Shown: piece after piece, positions 21,788 to 37,000 of the stretch | Layout: each line of letters starts with the position of its first letter | How positions within the stretch are numbered: position 1 is the first letter of the stretch | Source of the DNA: Volvox africanus | Taxonomy: Eukaryota; Chlorophyta; Chlorophyceae; Chlamydomonadales; Volvocaceae | NCBI GenBank assembly: GCA_030268105.1 | Contig: BSDZ01000094.1 | Coordinates: forward strand, 186,001-250,000 | Length of the DNA stretch: 64,000 nt | Direction of reading: 5' to 3' | Program-made: the position numbers and the translations under genes | The notes under the pieces: generated by a model | Told to the model about the DNA's origin: nothing | The model's input: the letters and a program-made list of their open reading frames with translations, nothing else | Databases searched by the model: none

Positions 21788-23243
21788 CTATCGCTAAGCA
21801 AATCGTTGAGATGTATTACTCAATAAACGACACTAAGGTTTTGTCTAGAGGCAAACGGTTGTGTTGACAGGCCAAAGCCTGTTCTTTGGAGTCTCTCTAA
21901 GGAATTCGAAAGCAATTATGGAAAATGGTTTTAAAATAACTAGTTAGGATGTTAATGGGTCACACAGGGTGGGCTATGGTTATGTAGAGCGACGGAGCAT
22001 AATCAGGTCTAAAGGCGAAGGTTTCACAGCTTTCCTTTATCCGGTTGTAACACTGAAGCAAAGTAATTTGAATGGCAATGTAGGGGCGCTTCCGTGTGGC
22101 GATAAGAACCCCGTATTACCATAATCGGTCCGCTGTTCGTGGCTTCGGGCCGTACATTGGAACAACAGATTACGTAGGTTCATCGCAAAGGATTTCTTGA
22201 GCTCCTATTGAACTGTAATTTCAATTGGTACAATTGAGCTCGCGTAAGCTCAAAGACATCAACACCGCACAAGTGTGTGTTTCACCAATACCGGTTCGGA
22301 GGCCCCAAGAGCGCAAGGTTATCACCTTGTATAGTACTGGTCTTCCCCATAGTAGGGAATCTAAAGTCCTGAAATTCCTTACATAATGCCACCACTGGAC
22401 TGTGGCCCACGGTAGCTTGCCGTACACTATCACGTGTCCTGAAATTAATAAAGATGGAGCACGCCGAAGGCCTTCCGGTGCCATCTCCATGATGGGCATG
22501 GACGCCCAAGTTGGGGCACCATAATGTCATAATGCCAACGATTGTTGAACCCTTGTATGAACATACATACACCTTAGTGAGAGCCTGCTGCAGTAAAATG
22601 CAATTTGGCTGTGCAGCGCTGCATGGAGATACAGCTCTCCATGCGGAGTAAAATCCAAACAGTTCTTCCCAAGTTTTCAGAACAAGTCGCCCACAGTGTA
22701 ACACCTAAAAAGCACCCCTCTGTTCTGCTTCAGGGGGAAACTGAGACACTCAAAAAGGGTCATCCAGGCATCGCACGATTTACATGTGGTGTCACGGAGA
22801 GGCCTGCTGCTTGCTCGTCCACTCGTGAGCAACTGCGAGGCTCGAACACCATGGTATTGCACATGCCTGCAGCACATGCATGTGCACACACGCATATGCA
22901 CACACACGCCCACAGAGGCACGCATGCCCTCCCCCTTTGTGCTGTCCCAGGCATGTCTAGTTGAGAGTCCCCTGTAAATAAACTGGTCACATGCCATGTC
23001 GCCATGGCAGATTATGACACCAGCCTAATCACTTGGGAAGGATGTTAAATAGCTAATTAATTAGATCCATTAACAAACACAGTTCACAAGCTCCTATCGG
23101 TCAGAATCCAATGATGAACAGTTGACAACCATCTAGGGTTCAGATCCACTAACAAACACATTTGACACGCTCCTATTGGTTAGGGTCCACTAATGAATGG
23201 CAGATAAGAAACTATGCAACTAAAACTATATCAGGTCTATGAC

Positions 23244-26200
23244 AGCTAAGTGACTAAATGCTAGGCACAAATACCATGTGTGCAGTTGGGAGTCTCACTG
23301 ACTATGAATACCACTTGATGAAGTCCGACTGCCCACCAGCTGTTTAAACCTCCACAGCCCCTCCCCCTCCACTGCATGAAGCCTTAGGTACGATAAAAAG
23401 AACACAGAATATCACATAGCTAAGTGACTTAATGCTAGGCACAAATACCATGTGTGCAGTTGGGAGTCTCACTGACTATGAATACCACTTGATGAAGTCC
23501 GACTGCCCACCAGCTGTTTAAACCTCCACAGCCCCTCCCCCTCCACTGCATGAAGCCTTAGGTACGATAAAAAGAACACAGAATATCACATAGCTAAGTG
23601 ACTAAATGCTAGGCACAAATACCATGTGTGCAGTTGGGAGTCTCACTGACTGTGAATACCACTTGATGAAGTCCGACTGCCCACCAGCTGTTTAAACCTC
23701 CACAGCCCCTCCCCCTCCACTGCATGAAGCCTTAGGTACGATAAAAAGAACACAGAATATCACATAGCTAAGTGACTTAATGCTAGGCACAAATACCATG
23801 TGTGCAGTTGGGAGTCTCACTGACTATGAATACCACTTGATGAAGTCCGACTGCCCACCAGCTGTTTAAACCTCCACAGCCCCTCCCCCTCCACTGCATG
23901 AAGCCTTAGGTACGATAAAAAGAACACAGAATATCACATAGCTAAGTGACTAAATGCTAGGCACAAATACCATGTGTGCAGTTGGGAGTCTCACTGACTA
24001 TGAATACCACTTGATGAAGTCCGACTGCCCACCAGCTGTTTAAACCTCCACAGCCCCTCCCCCTCCACTGCATGAAGCCTTAGGTACGATAAAAAGAACA
24101 CAGAATATCACATAGCTAAGTGACTAAATGCTAGGCACAAATACCATGTGTGCAGTTGGGAGTCTCACTGACTGTGAATACCACTTGATGAAGTCCGACT
24201 GCCCACCAGCTGTTTAAACCTCCACAGCCCCTCCCCCTCCACTGCATGAAGCCTTAGGTACGATAAAAAGAACACAGAATATCACATAGCTAAGTCACTT
24301 AATGCTAGGCACAAATACCATGTGTGCAGTTGGGAGTCTCACTGACTATGAATACCACTTGATGAAGTCCGACTGCCCACCAGCTGTTTAAACCTCCACA
24401 GCCCCTCCCCCTCCACTGCATGAAGCCTTAGGTACGATAAAAAGAACACAGAATATCACATAGCTAAGTGACTAAATGCTAGGCACAAATACCATGTGTG
24501 CAGTTGGGAGTCTCACTGACTATGAATACCACTTGATGAAGTCCGACTGCCCACCAGCTGTTTAAACCTCCACAGCCCCTCCCCCTCCACTGCATGAAGC
24601 CTTAGGTACGATAAAAAGAACACAGAATATCACATAGCTAAGTGACTTAATGCTAGGCACAAATACCATGTGTGCAGTTGGGAGTCTCACTGACTATGAA
24701 TACCACTTGATGAAGTCCGACTGCCCACCAGCTGTTTAAACCTCCACAGCCCCTCCCCCTCCACTGCATGAAGCCTTAGGTACGATAAAAAGAACACAGA
24801 ATATCACATAGCTAAGTGACTAAATGCTAGGCACAAATACCATGTGTGCAGTTGGGAGTCTCACTGACTGTGAATACCACTTGATGAAGTCCGACTGCCC
24901 ACCAGCTGTTTAAACCTCCACAGCCCCTCCCCCTCCACTGCATGAAGCCTTAGGTACGATAAAAAGAACACAGAATATCACATAGCTAAGTCACTTAATG
25001 CTAGGCACAAATACCATGTGTGCAGTTGGGAGTCTCACTGACTATGAATACCACTTGATGAAGTCCGACTGCCCACCAGCTGTTTAAACCTCCACAGCCC
25101 CTCCCCCTCCACTGCATGAAGCCTTAGGTACGATAAAAAGAACACAGAATATCACATAGCTAAGTGACTTAATGCTAGGCACAAATACCATGTGTGCAGT
25201 TGGGAGTCTCACTGACTATGAATACCACTTGATGAAGTCCGACTGCCCACCAGCTGTTTAAACCTCCACAGCCCCTCCCCCTCCACTGCATGAAGCCTTA
25301 GGTACGATAAAAAGAACACAGAATATCACATAGCTAAGTGACTAAATGCTAGGCACAAATACCATGTGTGCAGTTGGGAGTCTCACTGACTGTGAATACC
25401 ACTTGATGAAGTTCGACTGCCCACCAGCTGTTTAAACCTCCACAGCCCCTCCCCCTCCACTGCATGAAGCCTTAGGTACGATAAAAAGAACACAGAATAT
25501 CACATAGCTAAGTCACTTAATGCTAGGCACAAATACCATGTGTGCAGTTGGGAGTCTCACTGACTATGAATACCACTTGATGAAGTCCGACTGCCCACCA
25601 GCTGTTTAAACCTCCACAGCCCCTCCCCCTCCACTGCATGAAGCCTTAGGTACGATAAAAAGAACACAGAATATCACATAGCTAAGTGACTAAATGCTAG
25701 GCACAAATACCATGTGTGCAGTTGGGAGTCTCACTGACTATGAATACCACTTGATGAAGTCCGACTGCCCACCAGCTGTTTAAACCTCCACAGCCCCTCC
25801 CCCTCCACTGCATGAAGCCTTAGGTACGATAAAAAGAACACAGAATATCACATAGCTAAGTGACTAAATGCTAGGCACAAATACCATGTGTGCAGTTGGG
25901 AGTCTCACTGACTATGAATACCACTTGATGAAGTCCGACTGCCCACCAGCTGTTTAAACCTCCACAGCCCCTCCCCCTCCACTGCATGAAGCCTTAGGTA
26001 CGATAAAAAGAACACAGAATATCACATAGCTAAGTGACTAAATGCTAGGCACAAATACCATGTGTGCAGTTGGGAGTCTCACTGACTATGAATACCACTT
26101 GATGAAGTCCGACTGCCCACCAGCTGTTTAAACCTCCACAGCCCCTCCCCCTCCACTGCATGAAGCCTTAGGTACGATAAAAAGAACACAGAATATCACA

Positions 26201-29200
26201 TAGCTAAGTGACTAAATGCTAGGCACAAATACCATGTGTGCAGTTGGGAGTCTCACTGACTGTGAATACCACTTGATGAAGTCCGACTGCCCACCAGCTG
26301 TTTAAACCTCCACAGCCCCTCCCCCTCCACTGCATGAAGCCTTAGGTACGATAAAAAGAACACAGAATATCACATAGCTAAGTCACTTAATGCTAGGCAC
26401 AAATACCATGTGTGCAGTTGGGAGTCTCACTGACTATGAATACCACTTGATGAAGTCCGACTGCCCACCAGCTGTTTAAACCTCCACAGCCCCTCCCCCT
26501 CCACTGCATGAAGCCTTAGGTACGATAAAAAGAACACAGAATATCACATAGCTAAGTGACTAAATGCTAGGCACAAATACCATGTGTGCAGTTGGGAGTC
26601 TCACTGACTATGAATACCACTTGATGAAGTCCGACTGCCCACCAGCTGTTTAAACCTCCACAGCCCCTCCCCCTCCACTGCATGAAGCCTTAGGTACGAT
26701 AAAAAGAACACAGAATATCACATAGCTAAGTGACTAAATGCTAGGCACAAATACCATGTGTGCAGTTGGGAGTCTCACTGACTGTGAATACCACTTGATG
26801 AAGTCCGACTGCCCACCAGCTGTTTAAACCTCCACAGCCCCTCCCCCTCCACTGCATGAAGCCTTAGGTACGATAAAAAGAACACAGAATATCACATAGC
26901 TAAGTGACTAAATGCTAGGCACAAATACCATGTGTGCAGTTGGGAGTCTCACTGACTATGAATACCACTTGATGAAGTCCGACTGCCCACCAGCTGTTTA
27001 AACCTCCACAGCCCCTCCCCCTCCACTGCATGAAGCCTTAGGTACGATAAAAAGAACACAGAATATCACATAGCTAAGTGACTTAATGCTAGGCACAAAT
27101 ACCATGTGTGCAGTTGGGAGTCTCACTGACTATGAATACCACTTGATGAAGTCCGACTGCCCACCAGCTGTTTAAACCTCCACAGCCCCTCCCCCTCCAC
27201 TGCATGAAGCCTTAGGTACGATAAAAAGAACACAGAATATCACATAGCTAAGTGACTAAATGCTAGGCACAAATACCATGTGTGCAGTTGGGAGTCTCAC
27301 TGACTGTGAATACCACTTGATGAAGTCCGACTGCCCACCAGCTGTTTAAACCTCCACAGCCCCTCCCCCTCCACTGCATGAAGCCTTAGGTACGATAAAA
27401 AGAACACAGAATATCACATAGCTAAGTCACTTAATGCTAGGCACAAATACCATGTGTGCAGTTGGGAGTCTCACTGACTATGAATACCACTTGATGAAGT
27501 CCGACTGCCCACCAGCTGTTTAAACCTCCACAGCCCCTCCCCCTCCACTGCATGAAGCCTTAGGTACGATAAAAAGAACACAGAATATCACATAGCTAAG
27601 TGACTTAATGCTAGGCACAAATACCATGTGTGCAGTTGGGAGTCTCACTGACTATGAATACCACTTGATGAAGTCCGACTGCCCACCAGCTGTTTAAACC
27701 TCCACAGCCCCTCCCCCTCCACTGCATGAAGCCTTAGGTACGATAAAAAGAACACAGAATATCACATAGCTAAGTGACTAAATGCTAGGCACAAATACCA
27801 TGTGTGCAGTTGGGAGTCTCACTGACTGTGAATACCACTTGATGAAGTTCGACTGCCCACCAGCTGTTTAAACCTCCACAGCCCCTCCCCCTCCACTGCA
27901 TGAAGCCTTAGGTACGATAAAAAGAACACAGAATATCACATAGCTAAGTCACTTAATGCTAGGCACAAATACCATGTGTGCAGTTGGGAGTCTCACTGAC
28001 TATGAATACCACTTGATGAAGTCCGACTGCCCACCAGCTGTTTAAACCTCCACAGCCCCTCCCCCTCCACTGCATGAAGCCTTAGGTACGATAAAAAGAA
28101 CACAGAATATCACATAGCTAAGTGACTAAATGCTAGGCACAAATACCATGTGTGCAGTTGGGAGTCTCACTGACTGTGAATACCACTTGATGAAGTTCGA
28201 CTGCCCACCAGCTGTTTAAACCTCCACAGCCCCTCCCCCTCCACTGCATGAAGCCTTAGGTACGATAAAAAGAACACAGAATATCACATAGCTAAGTCAC
28301 TTAATGCTAGGCACAAATACCATGTGTGCAGTTGGGAGTCTCACTGACTATGAATACCACTTGATGAAGTCCGACTGCCCACCAGCTGTTTAAACCTCCA
28401 CAGCCCCTCCCCCTCCACTGCATGAAGCCTTAGGTACGATAAAAAGAACACAGAATATCACATAGCTAAGTGACTAAATGCTAGGCACAAATACCATGTG
28501 TGCAGTTGGGAGTCTCACTGACTGTGAATACCACTTGATGAAGTCCGACTGCCCACCAGCTGTTTAAACCTCCACAGCCCCTCCCCCTCCACTGCATGAA
28601 GCCTTAGGTACGATAAAAAGAACACAGAATATCACATAGCTAAGTCACTTAATGCTAGGCACAAATACCATGTGTGCAGTTGGGAGTCTCACTGACTATG
28701 AATACCACTTGATGAAGTCCGACTGCCCACCAGCTGTTTAAACCTCCACAGCCCCTCCCCCTCCACTGCATGAAGCCTTAGGTACGATAAAAAGAACACA
28801 GAATATCACATAGCTAAGTGACTAAATGCTAGGCACAAATACCATGTGTGCAGTTGGGAGTCTCACTGACTATGAATACCACTTGATGAAGTCCGACTGC
28901 CCACCAGCTGTTTAAACCTCCACAGCCCCTCCCCCTCCACTGCATGAAGCCTTAGGTACGATAAAAAGAACACAGAATATCACATAGCTAAGTGACTAAA
29001 TGCTAGGCACAAATACCATGTGTGCAGTTGGGAGTCTCACTGACTGTGAATACCACTTGATGAAGTCCGACTGCCCACCAGCTGTTTAAACCTCCACAGC
29101 CCCTCCCCCTCCACTGCATGAAGCCTTAGGTACGATAAAAAGAACACAGAATATCACATAGCTAAGTGACTTAATGCTAGGCACAAATACCATGTGTGCA

Positions 29201-29507
29201 GTTGGGAGTCTCACTGACTATGAATACCACTTGATGAAGTCCGACTGCCCACCAGCTGTTTAAACCTCCACAGCCCCTCCCCCTCCACTGCATGAAGCCT
29301 TAGGTACGATAAAAAGAACACAGAATATCACATAGCTAAGTGACTTAATGCTAGGCACAAATACCATGTGTGCAGTTGGGAGTCTCACTGACTATGAATA
29401 CCACTTGATGAAGTCCGACTGCCCACCAGCTGTTTAAACCTCCACAGCCCCTCCCCCTCCACTGCATGAAGCCTTAGGTACGATAAAAAGAACACAGAAT
29501 ACCACAT
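23244..29507. repeat. 174-bp minisatellite, 36 monomers (unit 5, largest array)
   Basis: 6,264 bp, exactly 36 x 174. Monomer types in order: a b g b a g c a b g c b g' c a a a g c a g a b g c b g' c g' c g c a g b b, where g' is type g with an extra T at position 82 (TTCGAC for TCCGAC). Type c always follows g or g' here (8 of 8). The block at monomers 8-14 (24462-25679) recurs as 22-28 (26898-28115). Type g' is seen only in this unit. Confidence 0.96.
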
Positions 29508-29948
29508 ACAAAACTGGGGGTGCCCGAAAACAAACATGTACATGAGAAAGCTAACCAAACCTGCAAACCCCAGCCTAACATCACGCCTAAGCCGCAGCAG
29601 CCACCTGCAAGCCACCACACCGACATCTCTCACGAGAGCCCTAACATACGTAATGTAAAGTGCCGCGCTATTCAGCCAGTCACCGCCCCTTGGTGCTACT
29701 ACGGCCATGGTCACGGTCACCATCAGGCCTCAGAGCCTTTAGTTCCGCTCTAGGTGTCTTGAGTCCCTCTTTTCTTAATAACCACGTCACCGTCGATTAA
29801 GGGTGCAGTGTTTAACAACGCTAAGCATCACGACTTGGCAAACAAAATCGATGGCTCGAGATGACCATCTAGCAATCCGGCTAGCTAGCAAGGAGGGTAG
29901 TAGGTACATATCAGTGCGTGCACTTCCTGCAAAACCGCCCCAGCTCGA

Positions 29949-32552
29949 TCAGAGCCGAATGCCCCCACGCTGAACACACGGCTCTGTGATTCCCTTGGCA
30001 GCCCTTAGGAAGGCCGCCAAGAAAGGGCGCCTCTTGCGGGGCCCCTCAAGCGAGGCGGCCTTGATGGACGCCGTCCCCCAACGATTGGAGCCACAAAGCT
30101 CCATCAGCTTGAGCTGCACATAGGAAATTGCTGGAGCTGCCGCCTGCTCCTTCCCGAAGGCAACAAGTGGATTGTGCTCGAGGCCTAAAGAGGGCAAAGT
30201 GTGTGGGGGAGAGCGAACGTCTCTGTGCCAGAAATCAATTCATGTAAGGTGGGCTGCGCTTAGATGTGCAGGCAGACAGCAGGTGGCAAGGCCCACTGCC
30301 TGCTGAGTCAGCAGATAGAACAGGATACTTGGGAGCCAAACCAGTCAGCAGACCTAGACTCAGGGGTGTCTTTTCACAACCCCTCACACAATGACAACCC
30401 CTCAGCAGTACCATGCACCTAGCTAGCATGAGATGGAGCGCGACGTGCACACCACCAGACTTACTTGCTTCACGAATGGCTTCTGCCAGGGTCGGCTCAA
30501 GCGTCTTGGTAAACGCCTGAACCTCCGCCCAGGACGACCAATGCTGCTCCCCCGCCCAGGACCGGCAGTCCTGCAGACCCCAGTTCCGTGCCTCAGGGGG
30601 CAGACGCCGCTCTGGGGTTTTCGGGTGCGGTTTTGGTGGCTGCGTGAGCTCCAGGGGTTGGTACAACTCCTGGGGTTGCTGCGCAGCCTTGTTGATGAAA
30701 ATGGAAGCGGCACCAGCATCTGCGACTTCGACTGCAGAAGGCGGACTCGTGGCGCCCATAGCAGGACAGCTGGCGGCAGGGATGATGGCAAATTTGGCAG
30801 TGATGCTGCTGCCCTGCAGGTCTGTAGAGGCCCCGGAAAGGCCCCCCTTCCTGGCCTCCATCATGGCGGCCCCCGACCTCAGCTTCTCGAGTTGCGAAAT
30901 CAAATCTGACACCTGCAGATAAAAGAGCGAACATCCAGCAGTTGTCGGGTTTTGTATACATAAGACTATGTTGCTTCGATGACTTCTTGCCCACGCACCT
31001 GGACTTGGAAGCCCTCGAAGCCCTCAGCTTCGGTGGTCTCGTCCAACCTGTATGGAAAAGGCATGGGTGGGGTTGCAGGTGTAAGCAAGAGATCCCAGCA
31101 TTGTGGGTTTCGGGTAAACAGGAAGTCGCACATCCGAAACACGTACTCCTTCATGCATTTGCCGCCACGTACTCAGACCGCCACGCACTACCACGTCACT
31201 CCGCCGTACACCTAGTTATACACTGCACCTACCGCTGATATGCTAGCTCAATGGCCGCCGCTGCTCCCGCCAACCCCGACGGGGCCATCACGCCACCCGC
31301 GCATTGCTGCACGTTGTTCTCCTCACTCTCCAGCTGCGGCTCCTGCTGGCAGAGAACGAGACACACAAAAAAGCTTTTCATCAGTTAGTGCACCGTTTAC
31401 GTGCGTAGACATGGAACATCTGCATCACGGAAAGCATCTTGATGTGTTTCCGAGGGGGTATTGGACGTCCAAACACAAGCGCATGTACACAAATTAGTTT
31501 CGGCGACATCTGAACGACGACAAAATAACGACATGGATGATGAGCCCACCCCCGTGTCACCCTCGGGCAACTCCCTCCGTCCGTCTCCCCTCCCCTCGGA
31601 AACCATGTTCCCCATTCGCCTCCCCTGAGAAGCGCTTTCCTGCAGGCACTTTGCAACCAACACAGTGCAGCACAAGCCGCGCACTGGTATGAGAAAGGCG
31701 ACCTCCTCCCCGGAACCCCCTCAGGCGTCAGGTCTGACCCACCACCTGCTGCGCTGCTGGAACTGGCTGGGCTTCCAGTTGGGCTCCGGCCTGGTGAAGA
31801 TTCTCGGGCGCGCCCTTCTGTTGTGCGCACGCAAAAGACGGGGGGTCGACACGTTGGTCGATAGTCAGCAAGCGGTGCGGGTCGGCGCATGGCCCAATCA
31901 CATCGAGCGACTGTCAGACAAGCGACCCCCAAGGCATCTCAACACCCATCACCACTGCTGGAGCAAACTCCTGATCAGCTCAAACTCACCCAGGATAGCA
32001 GGACCTTAAGCAGAGTCCCCTTCTCAGCTATTTGCAGGCGCCGCGCGGACAACCGCTCCTGCAACGTCAAGGATTCTTCGCCCTCGAGCTTCCCGAACCG
32101 CTGAAGAGGCTGCGACAGAAAAGGTGGAAGGGATGGGATGTCACGGAATGACCGAAAAAAGACGGAATCGAAGAAAACATAAACGACGACGAAAGGCAGG
32201 CTTGATGGGAGTTGGCCTTACTTAGAACTGAACATCAGGAAAGACAGCAACACGAATTCACCTTTTCTGTCGGAATCCACTTGCGGCTAAACTTCTTCAT
32301 TAGTTCACGCAAAGGAGTGACGACCACTCCACCTGCAGGCTGCTCTACAGCTTTGCCATTTAGGCAGCTGCTGTTGCTCATAACGCTGTCATTATCGTTA
32401 GCGGTGCTGTTGGTGTCCGAGATTGTGTCGATCCTCTCATAAGCACGATCCTTAGGCTTGAAGCCCAGTTTCACCAACAGCGAGATCATGGCTGACGCCT
32501 GGACAGCCGGGTCGTGGTCAAGGAGCCGGTAATCGAAGCGTCCAATGAAGCA
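29949..32552 (-). CDS. Split gene of unknown function, copy 5
   Basis: Exons in transcript order: 32262-32552, 31990-32100, 31746-31817, 31233-31345, 30999-31047, 30465-30912, 29949-30184. The intron 4 G state is shared with units 4 and 6-8; no other change was found. The gene sits next to the longest minisatellite, 441 bp beyond its stop codon, with no sign of decay. Confidence 0.62.
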
Positions 32553-34008
32553 CTATCGCTAAGCAAATCGTTGAGATGTATTACTCAATAAACGACACTA
32601 AGGTTTTGTCTAGAGGCAAACGGTTGTGTTGACAGGCCAAAGCCTGTTCTTTGGAGTCTCTCTAAGGAATTCGAAAGCAATTATGGAAAATGGTTTTAAA
32701 ATAACTAGTTAGGATGTTAATGGGTCACACAGGGTGGGCTATGGTTATGTAGAGCGACGGAGCATAATCAGGTCTAAAGGCGAAGGTTTCACAGCTTTCC
32801 TTTATCCGGTTGTAACACTGAAGCAAAGTAATTTGAATGGCAATGTAGGGGCGCTTCCGTGTGGCGATAAGAACCCCGTATTACCATAATCGGTCCGCTG
32901 TTCGTGGCTTCGGGCCGTACATTGGAACAACAGATTACGTAGGTTCATCGCAAAGGATTTCTTGAGCTCCTATTGAACTGTAATTTCAATTGGTACAATT
33001 GAGCTCGCGTAAGCTCAAAGACATCAACACCGCACAAGTGTGTGTTTCACCAATACCGGTTCGGAGGCCCCAAGAGCGCAAGGTTATCACCTTGTATAGT
33101 ACTGGTCTTCCCCATAGTAGGGAATCTAAAGTCCTGAAATTCCTTACATAATGCCACCACTGGACTGTGGCCCACGGTAGCTTGCCGTACACTATCACGT
33201 GTCCTGAAATTAATAAAGATGGAGCACGCCGAAGGCCTTCCGGTGCCATCTCCATGATGGGCATGGACGCCCAAGTTGGGGCACCATAATGTCATAATGC
33301 CAACGATTGTTTAACCCTTGTATGAACATACATACACCTTAGTGAGAGCCTGCTGCAGTAAAATGCAATTTGGCTGTGCAGCGCTGCATGGAGATACAGC
33401 TCTCCATGCGGAGTAAAATCCAAACAGTTCTTCCCAAGTTTTCAGAACAAGTCGCCCACAGTGTAACACCTAAAAAGCACCCCTCTGTTCTGCTTCAGGG
33501 GGAAACTGAGACACTCAAAAAGGGTCATCCAGGCATCGCACGATTTACATGTGGTGTCACGGAGAGGCCTGCTGCTTGCTCGTCCACTCGTGAGCAACTG
33601 CGAGGCTCGAACACCATGGTATTGCACATGCCTGCAGCACATGCATGCGCACACACGCATATGCACACACACGCCCACAGAGGCACGCATGCCCTCCCCC
33701 TTTGTGCTGTCCCAGGCATGTCTAGTTGAGAGTCCCCTGTAAATAAACTGGTCACATGCCATGTCGCCATGGCAGATTATGACACCAGCCTAATCACTTG
33801 GGAAGGATGTTAAATAGCTAATTAATTAGATCCATTAACAAACACAGTTCACAAGCTCCTATCGGTCAGAATCCAATGATGAACAGTTGACAACCATCTA
33901 GGGTTCAGATCCACTAACAAACACATTTGACACGCTCCTATTGGTTAGGGTCCACTAATGAATGGCAGATAAGAAACTATGCAACTAAAACTATAACAGG
34001 TCTATGAC

Positions 34009-37000
34009 AGCTAAGTGACTAAATGCTAGGCACAAATACCATGTGTGCAGTTGGGAGTCTCACTGACTATGAATACCACTTGATGAAGTCCGACTGCCCA
34101 CCAGCTGTTTAAACCTCCACAGCCCCTCCCCCTCCACTGCATGAAGCCTTAGGTACGATAAAAAGAACACAGAATATCACATAGCTAAGTGACTAAATGC
34201 TAGGCACAAATACCATGTGTGCAGTTGGGAGTCTCACTGACTATGAATACCACTTGATGAAGTCCGACTGCCCACCAGCTGTTTAAACCTCCACAGCCCC
34301 TCCCCCTCCACTGCATGAAGCCTTAGGTACGATAAAAAGAACACAGAATATCACATAGCTAAGTGACTAAATGCTAGGCACAAATACCATGTGTGCAGTT
34401 GGGAGTCTCACTGACTATGAATACCACTTGATGAAGTCCGACTGCCCACCAGCTGTTTAAACCTCCACAGCCCCTCCCCCTCCACTGCATGAAGCCTTAG
34501 GTACGATAAAAAGAACACAGAATATCACATAGCTAAGTGACTAAATGCTAGGCACAAATACCATGTGTGCAGTTGGGAGTCTCACTGACTATGAATACCA
34601 CTTGATGAAGTCCGACTGCCCACCAGCTGTTTAAACCTCCACAGCCCCTCCCCCTCCACTGCATGAAGCCTTAGGTACGATAAAAAGAACACAGAATATC
34701 ACATAGCTAAGTGACTAAATGCTAGGCACAAATACCATGTGTGCAGTTGGGAGTCTCACTGACTATGAATACCACTTGATGAAGTCCGACTGCCCACCAG
34801 CTGTTTAAACCTCCACAGCCCCTCCCCCTCCACTGCATGAAGCCTTAGGTACGATAAAAAGAACACAGAATATCACATAGCTAAGTGACTAAATGCTAGG
34901 CACAAATACCATGTGTGCAGTTGGGAGTCTCACTGACTATGAATACCACTTGATGAAGTCCGACTGCCCACCAGCTGTTTAAACCTCCACAGCCCCTCCC
35001 CCTCCACTGCATGAAGCCTTAGGTACGATAAAAAGAACACAGAATATCACATAGCTAAGTGACTTAATGCTAGGCACAAATACCATGTGTGCAGTTGGGA
35101 GTCTCACTGACTATGAATACCACTTGATGAAGTCCGACTGCCCACCAGCTGTTTAAACCTCCACAGCCCCTCCCCCTCCACTGCATGAAGCCTTAGGTAC
35201 GATAAAAAGAACACAGAATATCACATAGCTAAGTCACTTAATGCTAGGCACAAATACCATGTGTGCAGTTGGGAGTCTCACTGACTATGAATACCACTTG
35301 ATGAAGTCCGACTGCCCACCAGCTGTTTAAACCTCCACAGCCCCTCCCCCTCCACTGCATGAAGCCTTAGGTACGATAAAAAGAACACAGAATATCACAT
35401 AGCTAAGTGACTAAATGCTAGGCACAAATACCATGTGTGCAGTTGGGAGTCTCACTGACTATGAATACCACTTGATGAAGTCCGACTGCCCACCAGCTGT
35501 TTAAACCTCCACAGCCCCTCCCCCTCCACTGCATGAAGCCTTAGGTACGATAAAAAGAACACAGAATATCACATAGCTAAGTGACTAAATGCTAGGCACA
35601 AATACCATGTGTGCAGTTGGGAGTCTCACTGACTGTGAATACCACTTGATGAAGTCCGACTGCCCACCAGCTGTTTAAACCTCCACAGCCCCTCCCCCTC
35701 CACTGCATGAAGCCTTAGGTACGATAAAAAGAACACAGAATATCACATAGCTAAGTCACTTAATGCTAGGCACAAATACCATGTGTGCAGTTGGGAGTCT
35801 CACTGACTATGAATACCACTTGATGAAGTCCGACTGCCCACCAGCTGTTTAAACCTCCACAGCCCCTCCCCCTCCACTGCATGAAGCCTTAGGTACGATA
35901 AAAAGAACACAGAATATCACATAGCTAAGTGACTAAATGCTAGGCACAAATACCATGTGTGCAGTTGGGAGTCTCACTGACTATGAATACCACTTGATGA
36001 AGTCCGACTGCCCACCAGCTGTTTAAACCTCCACAGCCCCTCCCCCTCCACTGCATGAAGCCTTAGGTACGATAAAAAGAACACAGAATATCACATAGCT
36101 AAGTGACTAAATGCTAGGCACAAATACCATGTGTGCAGTTGGGAGTCTCACTGACTATGAATACCACTTGATGAAGTCCGACTGCCCACCAGCTGTTTAA
36201 ACCTCCACAGCCCCTCCCCCTCCACTGCATGAAGCCTTAGGTACGATAAAAAGAACACAGAATATCACATAGCTAAGTGACTAAATGCTAGGCACAAATA
36301 CCATGTGTGCAGTTGGGAGTCTCACTGACTGTGAATACCACTTGATGAAGTCCGACTGCCCACCAGCTGTTTAAACCTCCACAGCCCCTCCCCCTCCACT
36401 GCATGAAGCCTTAGGTACGATAAAAAGAACACAGAATATCACATAGCTAAGTGACTAAATGCTAGGCACAAATACCATGTGTGCAGTTGGGAGTCTCACT
36501 GACTATGAATACCACTTGATGAAGTCCGACTGCCCACCAGCTGTTTAAACCTCCACAGCCCCTCCCCCTCCACTGCATGAAGCCTTAGGTACGATAAAAA
36601 GAACACAGAATATCACATAGCTAAGTGACTAAATGCTAGGCACAAATACCATGTGTGCAGTTGGGAGTCTCACTGACTATGAATACCACTTGATGAAGTC
36701 CGACTGCCCACCAGCTGTTTAAACCTCCACAGCCCCTCCCCCTCCACTGCATGAAGCCTTAGGTACGATAAAAAGAACACAGAATATCACATAGCTAAGT
36801 GACTAAATGCTAGGCACAAATACCATGTGTGCAGTTGGGAGTCTCACTGACTATGAATACCACTTGATGAAGTCCGACTGCCCACCAGCTGTTTAAACCT
36901 CCACAGCCCCTCCCCCTCCACTGCATGAAGCCTTAGGTACGATAAAAAGAACACAGAATATCACATAGCTAAGTGACTAAATGCTAGGCACAAATACCAT

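Larger units (their letters stand above)
17156..21994. repeat. Macrosatellite unit 4 (4839 bp, shortest)
   Basis: Parts: leading spacer 17156-18404, two-monomer minisatellite 18405-18752, flank 18753-19193, gene 19194-21787, upstream flank 21788-21994. The shortfall against unit 3 (880 bp) is exactly five 174-bp monomers plus a 10-bp deletion in the largest intron at 20796/20797. From here rightwards the flank carries CC in place of TT about 20 bases before the end of a Pro/His-rich open frame (18981-18982); units 1-3 have TT. The leading spacer still matches units 1-3. Confidence 0.97.
21995..32759. repeat. Macrosatellite unit 5 (10765 bp, longest)
   Basis: Parts: leading spacer 21995-23243, 36-monomer minisatellite 23244-29507, flank 29508-29948, gene 29949-32552, upstream flank 32553-32759. 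The spacer begins a second haplotype relative to units 1-4: A at 22739, T at 22883, GCC for GTC near 23002, and a changed block around 23036-23081. Confidence 0.97.
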
